A DNA stretch of 64,000 nucleotides. It comes from AEGEAN-183 sp045563675. Lineage in GTDB: Bacteria > Pseudomonadota > Gammaproteobacteria > Magnimaribacterales > Magnimaribacteraceae. The stretch's first letter is position 1; the number at the start of each line of letters is the position of its first letter. The notes under the pieces were generated by a model, which saw only the letters and a program-made list of their open reading frames with translations, was not told the origin of the DNA and ran no database searches. This document shows, in pieces, positions 35,654 to 44,415 of the stretch. The stretch covers positions 744,001-808,000 of the forward strand of contig JBJLIX010000001.1 of assembly GCA_045563675.1 (NCBI GenBank). Direction: 5' to 3'. The translations under genes and the position numbers were made by a program.

Positions 35654-36988
35654 TTAGAAACCAATTGTCATATCATAAATGATTAAAAGAGCCATGGTAA
35701 TTTGAAGCAGTAAACTTAGCCACAGGATAGCTTTTGTACTCTGTTTAGGTTGCAAATCTTTATCTAATTTACTGATTAGATAAAGAGCACCTATATTTAC
35801 AATAGGTAAACCCATTGCTGCCCATATACCTGCAATTATTAGCAATGTTATTGGGCTCGGTAATATGAAATAGAAGATACATGAAAGAAATGGAATAAAG
35901 AAAGCAATTAGTTTAATTAAATAAGTTCTTGTTTCCTTTTTCTCTAGTACTAGTCCAGTAGAAATTAGGTAATCTGCAATCGTCCTAGTAAATGCTGCAG
36001 TTCCAGATAACAAAGTAGAAAATAAAACAAAGAAGGCCAGTATTATAAATAACCATTTAGCCCATTCTCCTAAAACGAGAGAGAACATATTTTGTAAGGC
36101 CCCAATTACATCAACATCCCAAAATGAATTATTTACTAAAGATTCTTGTAATTCAGGCACAGAATGAAGGACTCCAGCACCTAAAAAGAAGAAAGGTAAA
36201 GTCCCTATAGTAATAAAGAAAACAGTAACCCATACATCGGTTTGCATCGTCTTAATCCAAGCCTTTGTTTCTTGAATATTATTGCTCGTATCTTGAGCAT
36301 AACCCTTTTCAAGACACCAATAAGTGTAGGCCATGATTTCGCCATAGCTTATTCCTGTAAAACCAAATACAGCTAAAGCTAAAGGCAGGAGTTCAGAAGG
36401 GAAGTTGAATGTTAAACCATTTGAGATCTGGCTAAAACTAACCTCGTATTCTGTGGTCTGCATTGAAAAAGCAATAGTTATTGTTATCAATGAAAACACT
36501 AATACCATCGCCAACAATATATTCTCTAAGCTTTGATAAGAACCCCAGTAGAGAATTAGCCAAGTAACTAAACAGCAAGCAATTACCCAGGTCTCAATAC
36601 TTATTATAGGCACTAATGAATTTCCAGCTTCTGCTACTGCCCCAGCTAGACCTCCCATTCCAGCAACGGATGGAATTACTCCTATAAACATAAACCAAAC
36701 CAGCCAGGAAGTTGTCTTTCCATTTATGGTTGTTTTAAATCCAGGCATGTCAGAGAAGGCCTCTAAAAATGTTTTTCTAGTAATAACGATGTATCTACTG
36801 ATCTCTGCTTGAATTATGGGTTTACTCCACATGCTTAATAACAACCACCAGAGAAGTGTAAATCCTGCAGCTGCTCCTAATAACGGTGTCATAACTATGG
36901 AGCCACTCCCTACAACACTGCCTGTGACTATGACACTAGGACCTATATATTTAAGTCTTTGCAATAAGGATTTTGGAGGTTGTCTCAT
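35654..36988 (-). CDS. Divergent Nramp-like transporter
   Basis: 444 residues with about 11 transmembrane helices and an Nramp-like N-terminus (YIGPSVIV, then GAAAGFTLLWWLLL). Aligned by eye, the TM1 metal motif DPGN is replaced by GSGS (around residues 27-30), and the TM6 MPH motif is missing; that region reads GFTGISYGEIMAY. Canonical Mn/Fe coordination is therefore absent, as in Nramp-related proteins with other substrates. It is the first gene of a pair with a class III aminotransferase. The transported substrate is open: Mg-type cation or an organic amine are both inference. Confidence 0.75.
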   Translation of the reverse strand: MRQPPKSLLQRLKYIGPSVIVTGSVVGSGSIVMTPLLGAAAGFTLLWWLLLSMWSKPIIQAEISRYIVITRKTFLEAFSDMPGFKTTINGKTTSWLVWFMFIGVIPSVAGMGGLAGAVAEAGNSLVPIISIETWVIACCLVTWLILYWGSYQSLENILLAMVLVFSLITITIAFSMQTTEYEVSFSQISNGLTFNFPSELLPLALAVFGFTGISYGEIMAYTYWCLEKGYAQDTSNNIQETKAWIKTMQTDVWVTVFFITIGTLPFFFLGAGVLHSVPELQESLVNNSFWDVDVIGALQNMFSLVLGEWAKWLFIILAFFVLFSTLLSGTAAFTRTIADYLISTGLVLEKKETRTYLIKLIAFFIPFLSCIFYFILPSPITLLIIAGIWAAMGLPIVNIGALYLISKLDKDLQPKQSTKAILWLSLLLQITMALLIIYDMTIGF

Positions 36989-37075
36989 TTATTTTTTTCA
37001 ATAAAGGGTTAATTAATGGATTTTGTATTATTTTATGGAACAATTCACATTTTTTTATTAAATAAATAGAATTTT

Positions 37076-37906
37076 ATGTATCTAAAGGGTCAAGATGGTT
37101 TAAAAATAGCTGCTGATTCCTGGGGCGACCATAAAGATGAACTTGTTATTTTGCTTCATGGAGGAGGGCAAACAAGACATGCTTGGGGCGAAACAGGACC
37201 AAAGCTTTCAAAATCAGGTTATCACTGCGTTGCAATAGATTTAAGAGGGCACGGAGATAGTGATTGGCATCCTAAGGGAAGTTATTCAATAGAATGTTAT
37301 AAACAAGATTTAATCAATATTATTAAAGAAATTGGTAAACCAGCAAACTTAATAGGTGCCTCTCTTGGTGGCATGGCTTCTCTTTCTTTAGCCGGCGATA
37401 AACACAACTCTAATTTATGTAATGCGCTTGTTATGGTTGATATAGGAATTTATCCAGATAAGGAAGGGTCTGATCGCATAGTAAATTTTATGCTTTCAGG
37501 AAAGGAAGGTTTTGACACATTAGAAGATGCCGCTGAATCCATTTCATATTTTTTACCCCATAGAAAGAAACCAAAAGACTTAAGTGGATTAAAGAAGAAT
37601 CTTAGACAAAAAGAGGATGGAAGGTTTTATTGGCACTGGGATCCAAATTTTATTCAAGGAAAACCCCGCTCAAGAGATTCAGGCTATTTAGATCTACAAC
37701 TTCAAGCAGCTAAGAGAGTAATTGTACCAACCCTCTTAATTAGAGGAGCTTTGAGTGATGTCGTTACCGAAAAAGATGTTTCATATTTCTTATCAATTGT
37801 GACTCATGCTAAATTTATAGAAATAGATAAAGCCGCTCATATGATAGCAGGCGATAGGAATGATATTTTTGCTCAAGAGGCTATTAATTTTCTGAATACC
37901 TTGTAG
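37076..37906 (+). CDS. Alpha/beta hydrolase
   Basis: 276 residues. LLHGGGQTRHAW carries the oxyanion loop, AIDLRGHGDSDWH is the family strand, the nucleophile S96 is in GASLGG and the histidine is H255 in AAHMIAGDRND, with an Asp in GALSDVVT. It is similar to epoxide-hydrolase or lactonase-like enzymes. No signal peptide. The reaction is unknown. It is 41 bases upstream of coaE on the same strand. Confidence 0.88.
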   Translation: MYLKGQDGLKIAADSWGDHKDELVILLHGGGQTRHAWGETGPKLSKSGYHCVAIDLRGHGDSDWHPKGSYSIECYKQDLINIIKEIGKPANLIGASLGGMASLSLAGDKHNSNLCNALVMVDIGIYPDKEGSDRIVNFMLSGKEGFDTLEDAAESISYFLPHRKKPKDLSGLKKNLRQKEDGRFYWHWDPNFIQGKPRSRDSGYLDLQLQAAKRVIVPTLLIRGALSDVVTEKDVSYFLSIVTHAKFIEIDKAAHMIAGDRNDIFAQEAINFLNTL

Positions 37907-37947
37907 ATTTAAAGGAAAAAACACCATCCTTCTGATAACATCGTATT

Positions 37948-38544
37948 ATGTTAATTATTGGTTTGACAGGTGGCATAGGTAGTGGAAAGACAGCAGTTTC
38001 TGATAAGTTTGAATCCCTAGGAATTACTGTAGTTGATGCAGACTTAGCTTCAAGAAAAGTAGTTGAAGTAGGACAACCAGCCTTAAAGGAAATAGAAGAA
38101 TATTTTGGGTCAGAAATAATTACTGAAGCTGGAACTCTAGATAGAGAAAAGTTAAGAGAACTTATTACATTCAATGAAGAAAAAAGAAAGTGGCTTGAGT
38201 CTACCCTGCACCCTTTAATAGGAGAACAAATATCACTAGAAGTAAGCAACTCTAAAAGTGAATACACTGTATTTGTTGCCCCACTTCTATTGGAAACTAA
38301 TGCGCATAATATGTGCTCTAGGGTATTGGTAGTTGATGTTCCTATAGAGACTCAAGTTACAAGAACTACAAATAGAGATAAAACTTCAGCTGATCAGGTT
38401 AAAAAAATTATTTCAGTACAGATGGATAGAGAAGAAAGACTAAAAAGAGCAGATGACGTTATAGAGAATACGGGTTCAATAGAAGAATTAGAGAAAAATG
38501 TAGAGCTTCTTCATCAGAAATACCTAGCATTAGTAAATGAATAA
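37948..38544 (+). CDS. coaE: Dephospho-CoA kinase
   Basis: 198 residues. The P-loop is GLTGGIGSGKTAVS, followed by VVDADLASRKVV and the LID/CoA region (LDREKLRELIT; LHPLI). It phosphorylates the 3'-hydroxyl of dephospho-CoA, the last step of CoA synthesis. The 3' end overlaps yacG by 8 bases, a common gammaproteobacterial pairing. Confidence 0.95.
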   Translation: MLIIGLTGGIGSGKTAVSDKFESLGITVVDADLASRKVVEVGQPALKEIEEYFGSEIITEAGTLDREKLRELITFNEEKRKWLESTLHPLIGEQISLEVSNSKSEYTVFVAPLLLETNAHNMCSRVLVVDVPIETQVTRTTNRDKTSADQVKKIISVQMDREERLKRADDVIENTGSIEELEKNVELLHQKYLALVNE

Positions 38545-38728
38545 GAAAGTTAAGTGCCCTCAATGCAAGAATGAAGCTGTTTGGTCAACAGATAACCTTT
38601 ATAGACCTTTTTGCTCAAAAAGATGCCAACTACTAGATCTGGGTTCTTGGGCTAGTGGGAGGAATAAGATTGCCGGTAGTTCTCTTTATGACCCTGAAGA
38701 AGATATAGATGAAGTTACGAAACACTGA
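38537..38728 (+). CDS. yacG: DNA gyrase inhibitor / zinc-binding protein YacG
   Basis: 63 residues. The zinc site is C7-x2-C10 and C26-x3-C30 (VKCPQCKNEA; PFCSKRCQLLDLG), matching YacG, which in E. coli binds gyrase B. LGSWASG is conserved. It overlaps coaE and converges with argJ. Confidence 0.95.
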   Translation: MNKKVKCPQCKNEAVWSTDNLYRPFCSKRCQLLDLGSWASGRNKIAGSSLYDPEEDIDEVTKH

Positions 38729-38761
38729 TTTATCTTCTTCATTTAATCTTCATTAAGGAAC

Positions 38762-39958
38762 CTAACTTCTATAATCACTATTTATTTCAACATATCTCTT
38801 ACTTAAATCTGATGTCAATACGGAAGAAGAATATATACCTTGATTAAGAGATATCTCTATTAATAAATTTTTTGCTTTTACTGCTTTTGTTGCAAGGTGT
38901 TCTTTGTGCTTTGGGTCTCTAGCACCTAATTTAACCAAAGGGGTTTTGTTTAAAGAGATAGATATTTTTGAAATATCATTTACACCTTTAGCTCTTCCTA
39001 TAGCCGCTAAAATTCTGCCCCAATTAGCATCATTTCCATAAAAAGCTGTTTTGACTAAAGGGGAGTGGGCAACGGTAAAAGCGACTGATTTTGCTAAAGA
39101 TTCACTTTTAGCTTTTATAACTCTAATTTTTATTTTCTTCGTTGCTCCTTCAGCATCTTCAATAATTAATTCTGCTAAATGCGCATAAATTTCAGATAGA
39201 GCCTTTTTAAAGATTCTTTCCTCTTTAGAATTAAACAATATTTCTTTTTTAGATTTACATGTTGTTACCAATAGAGAGGTGTCATTGGGAGAAGTATCTC
39301 CATCTATAGTTATTCTTTCTAAACTTTCCGATAAAACTTCTTTATGAAGTTTATCTAATAGATTCTTATTCATTTTTACATCTGTGAAGACGAAACTTAA
39401 TAAGGTTGCAAAATTTGGCCTCAACATACCTGAACCTTTTGCAAATGCAGTGATATTTATAAGTTCTTTGCCTATATTTATTTCTTTTGAAACTAACTTT
39501 GGCCTGGTATCTGTAGTAAGAATAGCCTTAGAAGACTTTACCCAGCTTGAAGAATCTAGTGTTTGATGAGCCTTTCTAAAGGCAATTACTAATTTTTTTG
39601 ATTCTAGTTTTTCTCCAATAACGCCTGTTGAGAACGGAAGTACATCTTCCGTATTAATTCCAGCTATTTCTGAGATTTCTTTACAACAAAGAATAGAAGC
39701 TTTCTCTCCGTTCTTGCCATTTCCTGCGTTTGCATTTCCTGCATTAATTAACAGAATGGTTTCATTATTTTTCTTTTTTTGGAGGTGCTTTTTTGCAACA
39801 ACTACTGGTGCGCCTAAGAAAGAATTGTTTGTAAACTTGGCGCTAATCTTAGAGCCTTTCTCAAGTTTAATGACAACGACATCATCTCTATTCTTATATC
39901 TCGTATTACTTGAAGCACTAGAAAGCTCTACACCATCTATATGTTTTATTTTTGACAT
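38762..39958 (-). CDS. argJ: Glutamate N-acetyltransferase / ornithine acetyltransferase
   Basis: 398 residues. The self-cleavage and nucleophile Thr lies in PNFATLLSFVFTD, just after KGSGMLRP, so the enzyme should split into alpha and beta chains. FKKALSEIYAHLAELIIEDAEG-like residues (shown in part) and AFYGNDANWGRI follow. It recycles the acetyl group in arginine synthesis. The gene lies 14 bases after secA, an arrangement also seen in Pseudomonas-type genomes. Confidence 0.94.
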   Translation of the reverse strand: MSKIKHIDGVELSSASSNTRYKNRDDVVVIKLEKGSKISAKFTNNSFLGAPVVVAKKHLQKKKNNETILLINAGNANAGNGKNGEKASILCCKEISEIAGINTEDVLPFSTGVIGEKLESKKLVIAFRKAHQTLDSSSWVKSSKAILTTDTRPKLVSKEINIGKELINITAFAKGSGMLRPNFATLLSFVFTDVKMNKNLLDKLHKEVLSESLERITIDGDTSPNDTSLLVTTCKSKKEILFNSKEERIFKKALSEIYAHLAELIIEDAEGATKKIKIRVIKAKSESLAKSVAFTVAHSPLVKTAFYGNDANWGRILAAIGRAKGVNDISKISISLNKTPLVKLGARDPKHKEHLATKAVKAKNLLIEISLNQGIYSSSVLTSDLSKRYVEINSDYRS

Positions 39959-39972
39959 TTATCTAGCTAAAT

Positions 39973-42666
39973 TTATTCTTTATTCCCTTTCTTTCTTGCC
40001 ATCTTTGCTTCATACCTTCTTAATCTTCTATTCCCTTGATTTTCATTTACTTGAGAGGGTTCTTCTTTAGGCTCAGATTGGCTGAAAGCTGACTGGGAGC
40101 TTTGATGCTCATAAGTTTCTTTCGTCTTAGACTTTTTAATATCTTCTAATTCTTGTTTATCATCTACTTCAATTTGGACTCTTGCTAGAAATCTTGTTGC
40201 TTCATACCTTATATCATCTAAAAGATTTTCAAATAGTTCGAATGATTCCTTTCTAAACTCTAACTTCGGATTTCTACTTCCATAGCCTCTTAATCCTATA
40301 CCTTGTCTAAGATATTCAACGGAACCCAAATGATCTTTCCACGCATTATCTATTACCTGCAATAGAATCTGTTTTTCGAAATCTTTTATAACCCCACCTA
40401 TTACTTCAGTTTTTGTTTGGTAGTTAGAAGAAGCAAGAGAAAAAATTCTTTCTGATATGCTCTCATTTTGAAGCGTCCTATCATCTCTCAGCCATTCTTC
40501 AACAGGAATTTCCATACCAAAATTATTATTGATAGAATTTTCTAATCCCTTTATATCCCATTGATGTTCAGGTGCTTCAAGAGGAATAAAAGAGTCAACT
40601 TCATTTTCAATGACTGTTCTTCTCATTGAATCTAGTAACTCAGTTAAATCAGCTGATTCAAGGACTGAATTTCTTTGAGAGTAAATAATTTGTCTTTGCT
40701 CATTAGCCATATCATCATATTCAAGTAGAACTTTTCTTATATCAAAGTTTCTACCCTCAACTCTTTTTTGGGCTCTCTGAATTGCTCCACTTAGCATTCT
40801 GTGTTCAATAGCCTCTCCATCTTGCAAACCAAGACTTTCCATCATATTCTTAACTTGATCAGAAGCAAAAATCCTCATAAGAGAATCCTCTAGGGAGATA
40901 AAAAATCTTGAAGAACCAGGGTCTCCTTGCCTACCAGACCTCCCTCTTAATTGATTGTCTATTCGTCTTGATTCATTTCTTTCAGTGCCTATTACATGAA
41001 GACCGCCACTACTTAGAACTTTTTTATTATCATCTTCCCAGTCAGCATAAATTTTTTCTTTTGAGATATCTATTTCAGAACCTTTTTTTTCTGTTTTTGC
41101 TTCCCAGTTTCCTCCTAGGACAATATCTGTTCCTCTTCCTGCCATGTTTGTGGCTATTGTTACCACTCCAGGTCTCCCGGCTTGTGCAATGATTTCAGCT
41201 TCTCTAGCATGATTCTTAGCATTTAAAACCTGATGGTCTATATTCTTAGTTTTAAGGATATCTGAAATAGTCTCAGAGCTTTCTAAAGACGCTGTCCCTA
41301 CTAAAACTGGGTTTCCTTTTCCTCTGAATTCTTCTATTTCATCTATGACGGCTTCAAATTTCTCCTTTTCTGTGAGGAAGACAACATCGTTATAGTCTTT
41401 CCTTATCATTTCTTGATTTGTTGGAATCTCCAGTACAGTTAAGTTATATATTTCCAAAAATTCTTGCGATTCAGTGCTAGCCGTTCCTGTCATACCAGCA
41501 AGCTTTTCATACTGCCTAAAATAGTTTTGGAAAGTACATGATGCCAGTGTTTGACTTTCCATCTGTATAGGAACACCTTCTTTTTGTTCTATAGCCTGAT
41601 GAAGACCATCTCCTAGACGTCTACCAGGCATAGCCCTGCCTGTATTTTCATCAATCAGCACTATCTGGTTATCTTGAACCATGTAATCAACATCTCTTTG
41701 AAAGAGAAAATTTGCTCTAAGAGAAGACTGAATATAGTGTAGTAGCCTTAGATTAGAAGATGAATAGAGGCTCTTCTGGTCTTCCAGCATGCCTGAAGAT
41801 TGTAGTAGCTTCTCAACTTTGTCATGGCCTCCTTCAGTCAACTCAACCGATCTTGATTTTTCATCTATAGAGAAGTCTCCTTCTGTATCAACTACCAAGT
41901 TTCCTTCTTCATCTTCAGAGAAAGATTGTTGAGTTAGTTGTGGAAGGAAATGAGCTATTTTTCCATATATCTTAGAGGTGTCTTCTGCAGCCCCCGAAAT
42001 AACTAGAGGTGTTCGAGCTTCATCTATTAATATTGAATCAACTTCATCGACGATTGCAAAGTAGAAATCGTTCAGAACTCTTTCATCCATTGACATAGCC
42101 ATATTATTTCTAAGGAAGTCAAAACCTAGTTCATTGTTAGTGGCATAAATTACATCAGCTTCATAAGCTTCCATTCTCTCTTTTAAATCCTGGCCTGATA
42201 CTACATACGATACTTTTAAACCTAACCCTTCGTAGATGGGCTTCATCCATTCGGCATCTCTCTTAGCTAAATAATCATTAACGGTTACGAGAACAACTTT
42301 TCTTTCCGTTATAGAATTTAGGTAACAAGGAAGAGTTGCTACTAGTGTTTTTCCTTCTCCAGTAGCCATTTCAGCGATTTGACAATTGTGTAATGCAATT
42401 CCTCCAATAAGTTGACAGTCAAAATGACGGAGATTAAGTTGTCTTTTGCCTACCTCCCTAGCTATTGCAAATGATTCAGGAAGGAGGCTTTCTAAAGTTT
42501 CCCCATTTTTATAGCGTTGAATAAACTCTATTCGTTTTTCTTTAAGCTCTGAGTCTTCAAGTTTTGTGAATTCGTTTTCAAGTTTGTTTATAGACCTTAC
42601 AAAATGGTCTATTCTCTTTAGAGATCTCGAGTTTTTAGAACCAAAAATTGTAGAAAAAATACTCAT
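39973..42666 (-). CDS. secA: Protein translocase ATPase SecA
   Basis: 897 residues. Walker A is MATGEGKTLVATLP, Walker B is VDEVDSILIDEA, and motifs GMTGTAST and TNMAGRGTDIVLGG complete the DEAD-like motor. NQLRGRSGRQGDPGSSRFF is present in the second helicase half. It drives export through SecYEG. The C-terminus ends RRYEAKMARKKGNKE without the CxCxSGx8CH zinc finger that binds SecB and lipids in E. coli. It lies between lpxC and argJ, with no secM-like leader. Confidence 0.97.
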   Translation of the reverse strand: MSIFSTIFGSKNSRSLKRIDHFVRSINKLENEFTKLEDSELKEKRIEFIQRYKNGETLESLLPESFAIAREVGKRQLNLRHFDCQLIGGIALHNCQIAEMATGEGKTLVATLPCYLNSITERKVVLVTVNDYLAKRDAEWMKPIYEGLGLKVSYVVSGQDLKERMEAYEADVIYATNNELGFDFLRNNMAMSMDERVLNDFYFAIVDEVDSILIDEARTPLVISGAAEDTSKIYGKIAHFLPQLTQQSFSEDEEGNLVVDTEGDFSIDEKSRSVELTEGGHDKVEKLLQSSGMLEDQKSLYSSSNLRLLHYIQSSLRANFLFQRDVDYMVQDNQIVLIDENTGRAMPGRRLGDGLHQAIEQKEGVPIQMESQTLASCTFQNYFRQYEKLAGMTGTASTESQEFLEIYNLTVLEIPTNQEMIRKDYNDVVFLTEKEKFEAVIDEIEEFRGKGNPVLVGTASLESSETISDILKTKNIDHQVLNAKNHAREAEIIAQAGRPGVVTIATNMAGRGTDIVLGGNWEAKTEKKGSEIDISKEKIYADWEDDNKKVLSSGGLHVIGTERNESRRIDNQLRGRSGRQGDPGSSRFFISLEDSLMRIFASDQVKNMMESLGLQDGEAIEHRMLSGAIQRAQKRVEGRNFDIRKVLLEYDDMANEQRQIIYSQRNSVLESADLTELLDSMRRTVIENEVDSFIPLEAPEHQWDIKGLENSINNNFGMEIPVEEWLRDDRTLQNESISERIFSLASSNYQTKTEVIGGVIKDFEKQILLQVIDNAWKDHLGSVEYLRQGIGLRGYGSRNPKLEFRKESFELFENLLDDIRYEATRFLARVQIEVDDKQELEDIKKSKTKETYEHQSSQSAFSQSEPKEEPSQVNENQGNRRLRRYEAKMARKKGNKE

Positions 42667-42705
42667 AATTTAAATCTAATTATTTAAATTCTAACAATTT
42701 GTAAG

Positions 42706-42727
42706 GATGTTTATTTAAATAAACATC
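42706..42727. repeat. Perfect 22-base palindrome between lpxC and secA
   Basis: GATGTTTATTT followed directly by AAATAAACATC. It sits 6 bases after the lpxC stop and 40 before the secA start, in the position of the E. coli secM gene. It could be an operator or a weak hairpin; no T tract follows in the transcribed strand, so it is not a convincing terminator. Confidence 0.6.
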
Positions 42728-42732
42728 AGATT

Positions 42733-43653
42733 TTACCCGAGGCTGGGATCAATGATAGGATCTAAATAGGTTATAGGAGAGTTTTTTGGGTCATCATATG
42801 AAAGTATTTCCCAAGTTTCAGGTCTAGAAATAAGTTCCCTTAATAAGGCATTGTTGACTGTATGTCCTGATTTATATCCTTCAAAAGATCCAACAAGGTT
42901 ATGACCGAGTAGATAGAGATCTCCTATTGAGTCTAATATTTTATGTTTCACCATTTCATCTTCAAATCTTATGCCTTCTTCATTTAGAATAGAGTCATCT
43001 CCTATGGCTATGGCATTTTTAAGGCTAGCACCAAGTGCCAGGTTCTCTTCATTCAGCACCTCAAGGTCCTTCATTAAACCAAATGTTCTTGCTCTGGAAA
43101 CTTCTTTTACAAAAGAAGTGCTATTAAAATTTACTGATGCAACATTGGTATATTTCTTATGAACAGGATGGTCATAAATCATAGTAAAAGTAACTTTAAA
43201 ACCTTCAAAAGGAGAAACTTGTGCCCAAGCATCATTGTATTCAACTCTTACCTTTTCTTTAATTCTAATAAATTTCTTTGGGACATCTTGTTCATCTATT
43301 CCCGCTGATTGAATTAGAAAAACAAAAGGACCTGCGCTTCCATCCATTATTGGAATCTCTGATGCATTAACATCCACGTAAGCATTATCTATGCCAAGAC
43401 CTGCCATCGCTGATAGTAGATGTTCTACCGTAGATATCTCAGCTTTATTTTCACTTAACGTTGTGGATAGAGTGGTGTTACTAACATTTTCAGCTCTAGC
43501 TCTTATTTCTACTTTAGGGTCAAGATCAGTTCTCCTAAAAATGATACCTGTATTTGGTTTAGCTGGTTTTAATTCTAGTGAAATAGGATCTCCACTATGA
43601 AGTCCTACTCCAAAGGCTTTTATAGAATTTGTTAAGGTTCTCTGGGCTAGCAT
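42733..43653 (-). CDS. lpxC: UDP-3-O-acyl-N-acetylglucosamine deacetylase
   Basis: 306 residues. The zinc motif is HKILDSIGD with a further His in TVEHLLSAMAGLGIDN. LKPAKPNTGIIFRRTDL and IPIMDGSAGPFVFL are conserved. It catalyses the committed step of lipid A synthesis, so the organism has an LPS outer membrane. It lies between rlmB and secA on the minus strand. The usual upstream ftsZ is not here. Confidence 0.97.
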   Translation of the reverse strand: MLAQRTLTNSIKAFGVGLHSGDPISLELKPAKPNTGIIFRRTDLDPKVEIRARAENVSNTTLSTTLSENKAEISTVEHLLSAMAGLGIDNAYVDVNASEIPIMDGSAGPFVFLIQSAGIDEQDVPKKFIRIKEKVRVEYNDAWAQVSPFEGFKVTFTMIYDHPVHKKYTNVASVNFNSTSFVKEVSRARTFGLMKDLEVLNEENLALGASLKNAIAIGDDSILNEEGIRFEDEMVKHKILDSIGDLYLLGHNLVGSFEGYKSGHTVNNALLRELISRPETWEILSYDDPKNSPITYLDPIIDPSLG

Positions 43654-43674
43654 CGAGCTATTCTAATTAAAAAT

Positions 43675-44415
43675 TTATATTTTCCTAATAAATTCGAATA
43701 ATAATATTCCAGAAACCACTGAAGCATTTAAGCTTTCTATTTCTCCTGGCATATCTATCCTAATGAGCTTGTCACAATTTTCTCGTGTTAATTTCTTAAG
43801 TCCTTTATCTTCTGAACCAATTACAAGAGCATTCTTATTAGAGATAGAGATATCTTTATAGTCTTCTTGCCCATTTACATCAGATCCAAAAATTTCCACT
43901 CCTGAAGATTGCATTTTTTTTAAAGTTCTTACTAGGTTAGTGACAACTACAAAAGGGATTAGTTCTGATCCACCACTAGAAATTTTTCTTACTGTAGAGG
44001 TGAGATGGCAAGACCTATTCTTTGGAACAATAACTGCATCAACTGAAGCGGCAGCAGCATTTCTTAAACAGGCTCCAACATTATGGGGATCTGTGACATG
44101 ATCGAGTATTAAAAAAAATAAGGAATCTTTTTTTAATACTTTTTCAAGAAATTCTTCATCTTCTTCTTTTTTCCTATCACAAAGAAGAGCTAAACCTTGA
44201 TGATTTTGATCTGGAAAACAGCTTTTAAAGAATTCTTTTTTTTCAAAGGAAACACTTAATCCTCTTTCAGAAGCTATCTGAATTATTGAATTTATTCTTT
44301 TAGAAGATTTTGAATCTAGAACAAATAATATTTTTAAAGTTTCATTTTTTGAATTTAATATGGTTTCTATGATATTTATGCCACAGATTATTTCTTGATT
44401 TTCATGAAGTTTCAT
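43675..44415 (-). CDS. rlmB: 23S rRNA (guanosine-2'-O-)-methyltransferase
   Basis: 246 residues. The SpoU/TrmH knot motifs are LDHVTDPHNVGACLRNAAAA, ALVIGSEDKGL and IDMPGEIESLNASVVSGI. The N-terminal substrate-binding domain begins EIICGINIIETIL. It methylates G2251 of 23S rRNA by family analogy. The start overlaps the rnr stop by 4 bases, the common rnr-rlmB pairing. Confidence 0.94.
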   Translation of the reverse strand: MKLHENQEIICGINIIETILNSKNETLKILFVLDSKSSKRINSIIQIASERGLSVSFEKKEFFKSCFPDQNHQGLALLCDRKKEEDEEFLEKVLKKDSLFFLILDHVTDPHNVGACLRNAAAASVDAVIVPKNRSCHLTSTVRKISSGGSELIPFVVVTNLVRTLKKMQSSGVEIFGSDVNGQEDYKDISISNKNALVIGSEDKGLKKLTRENCDKLIRIDMPGEIESLNASVVSGILLFEFIRKI

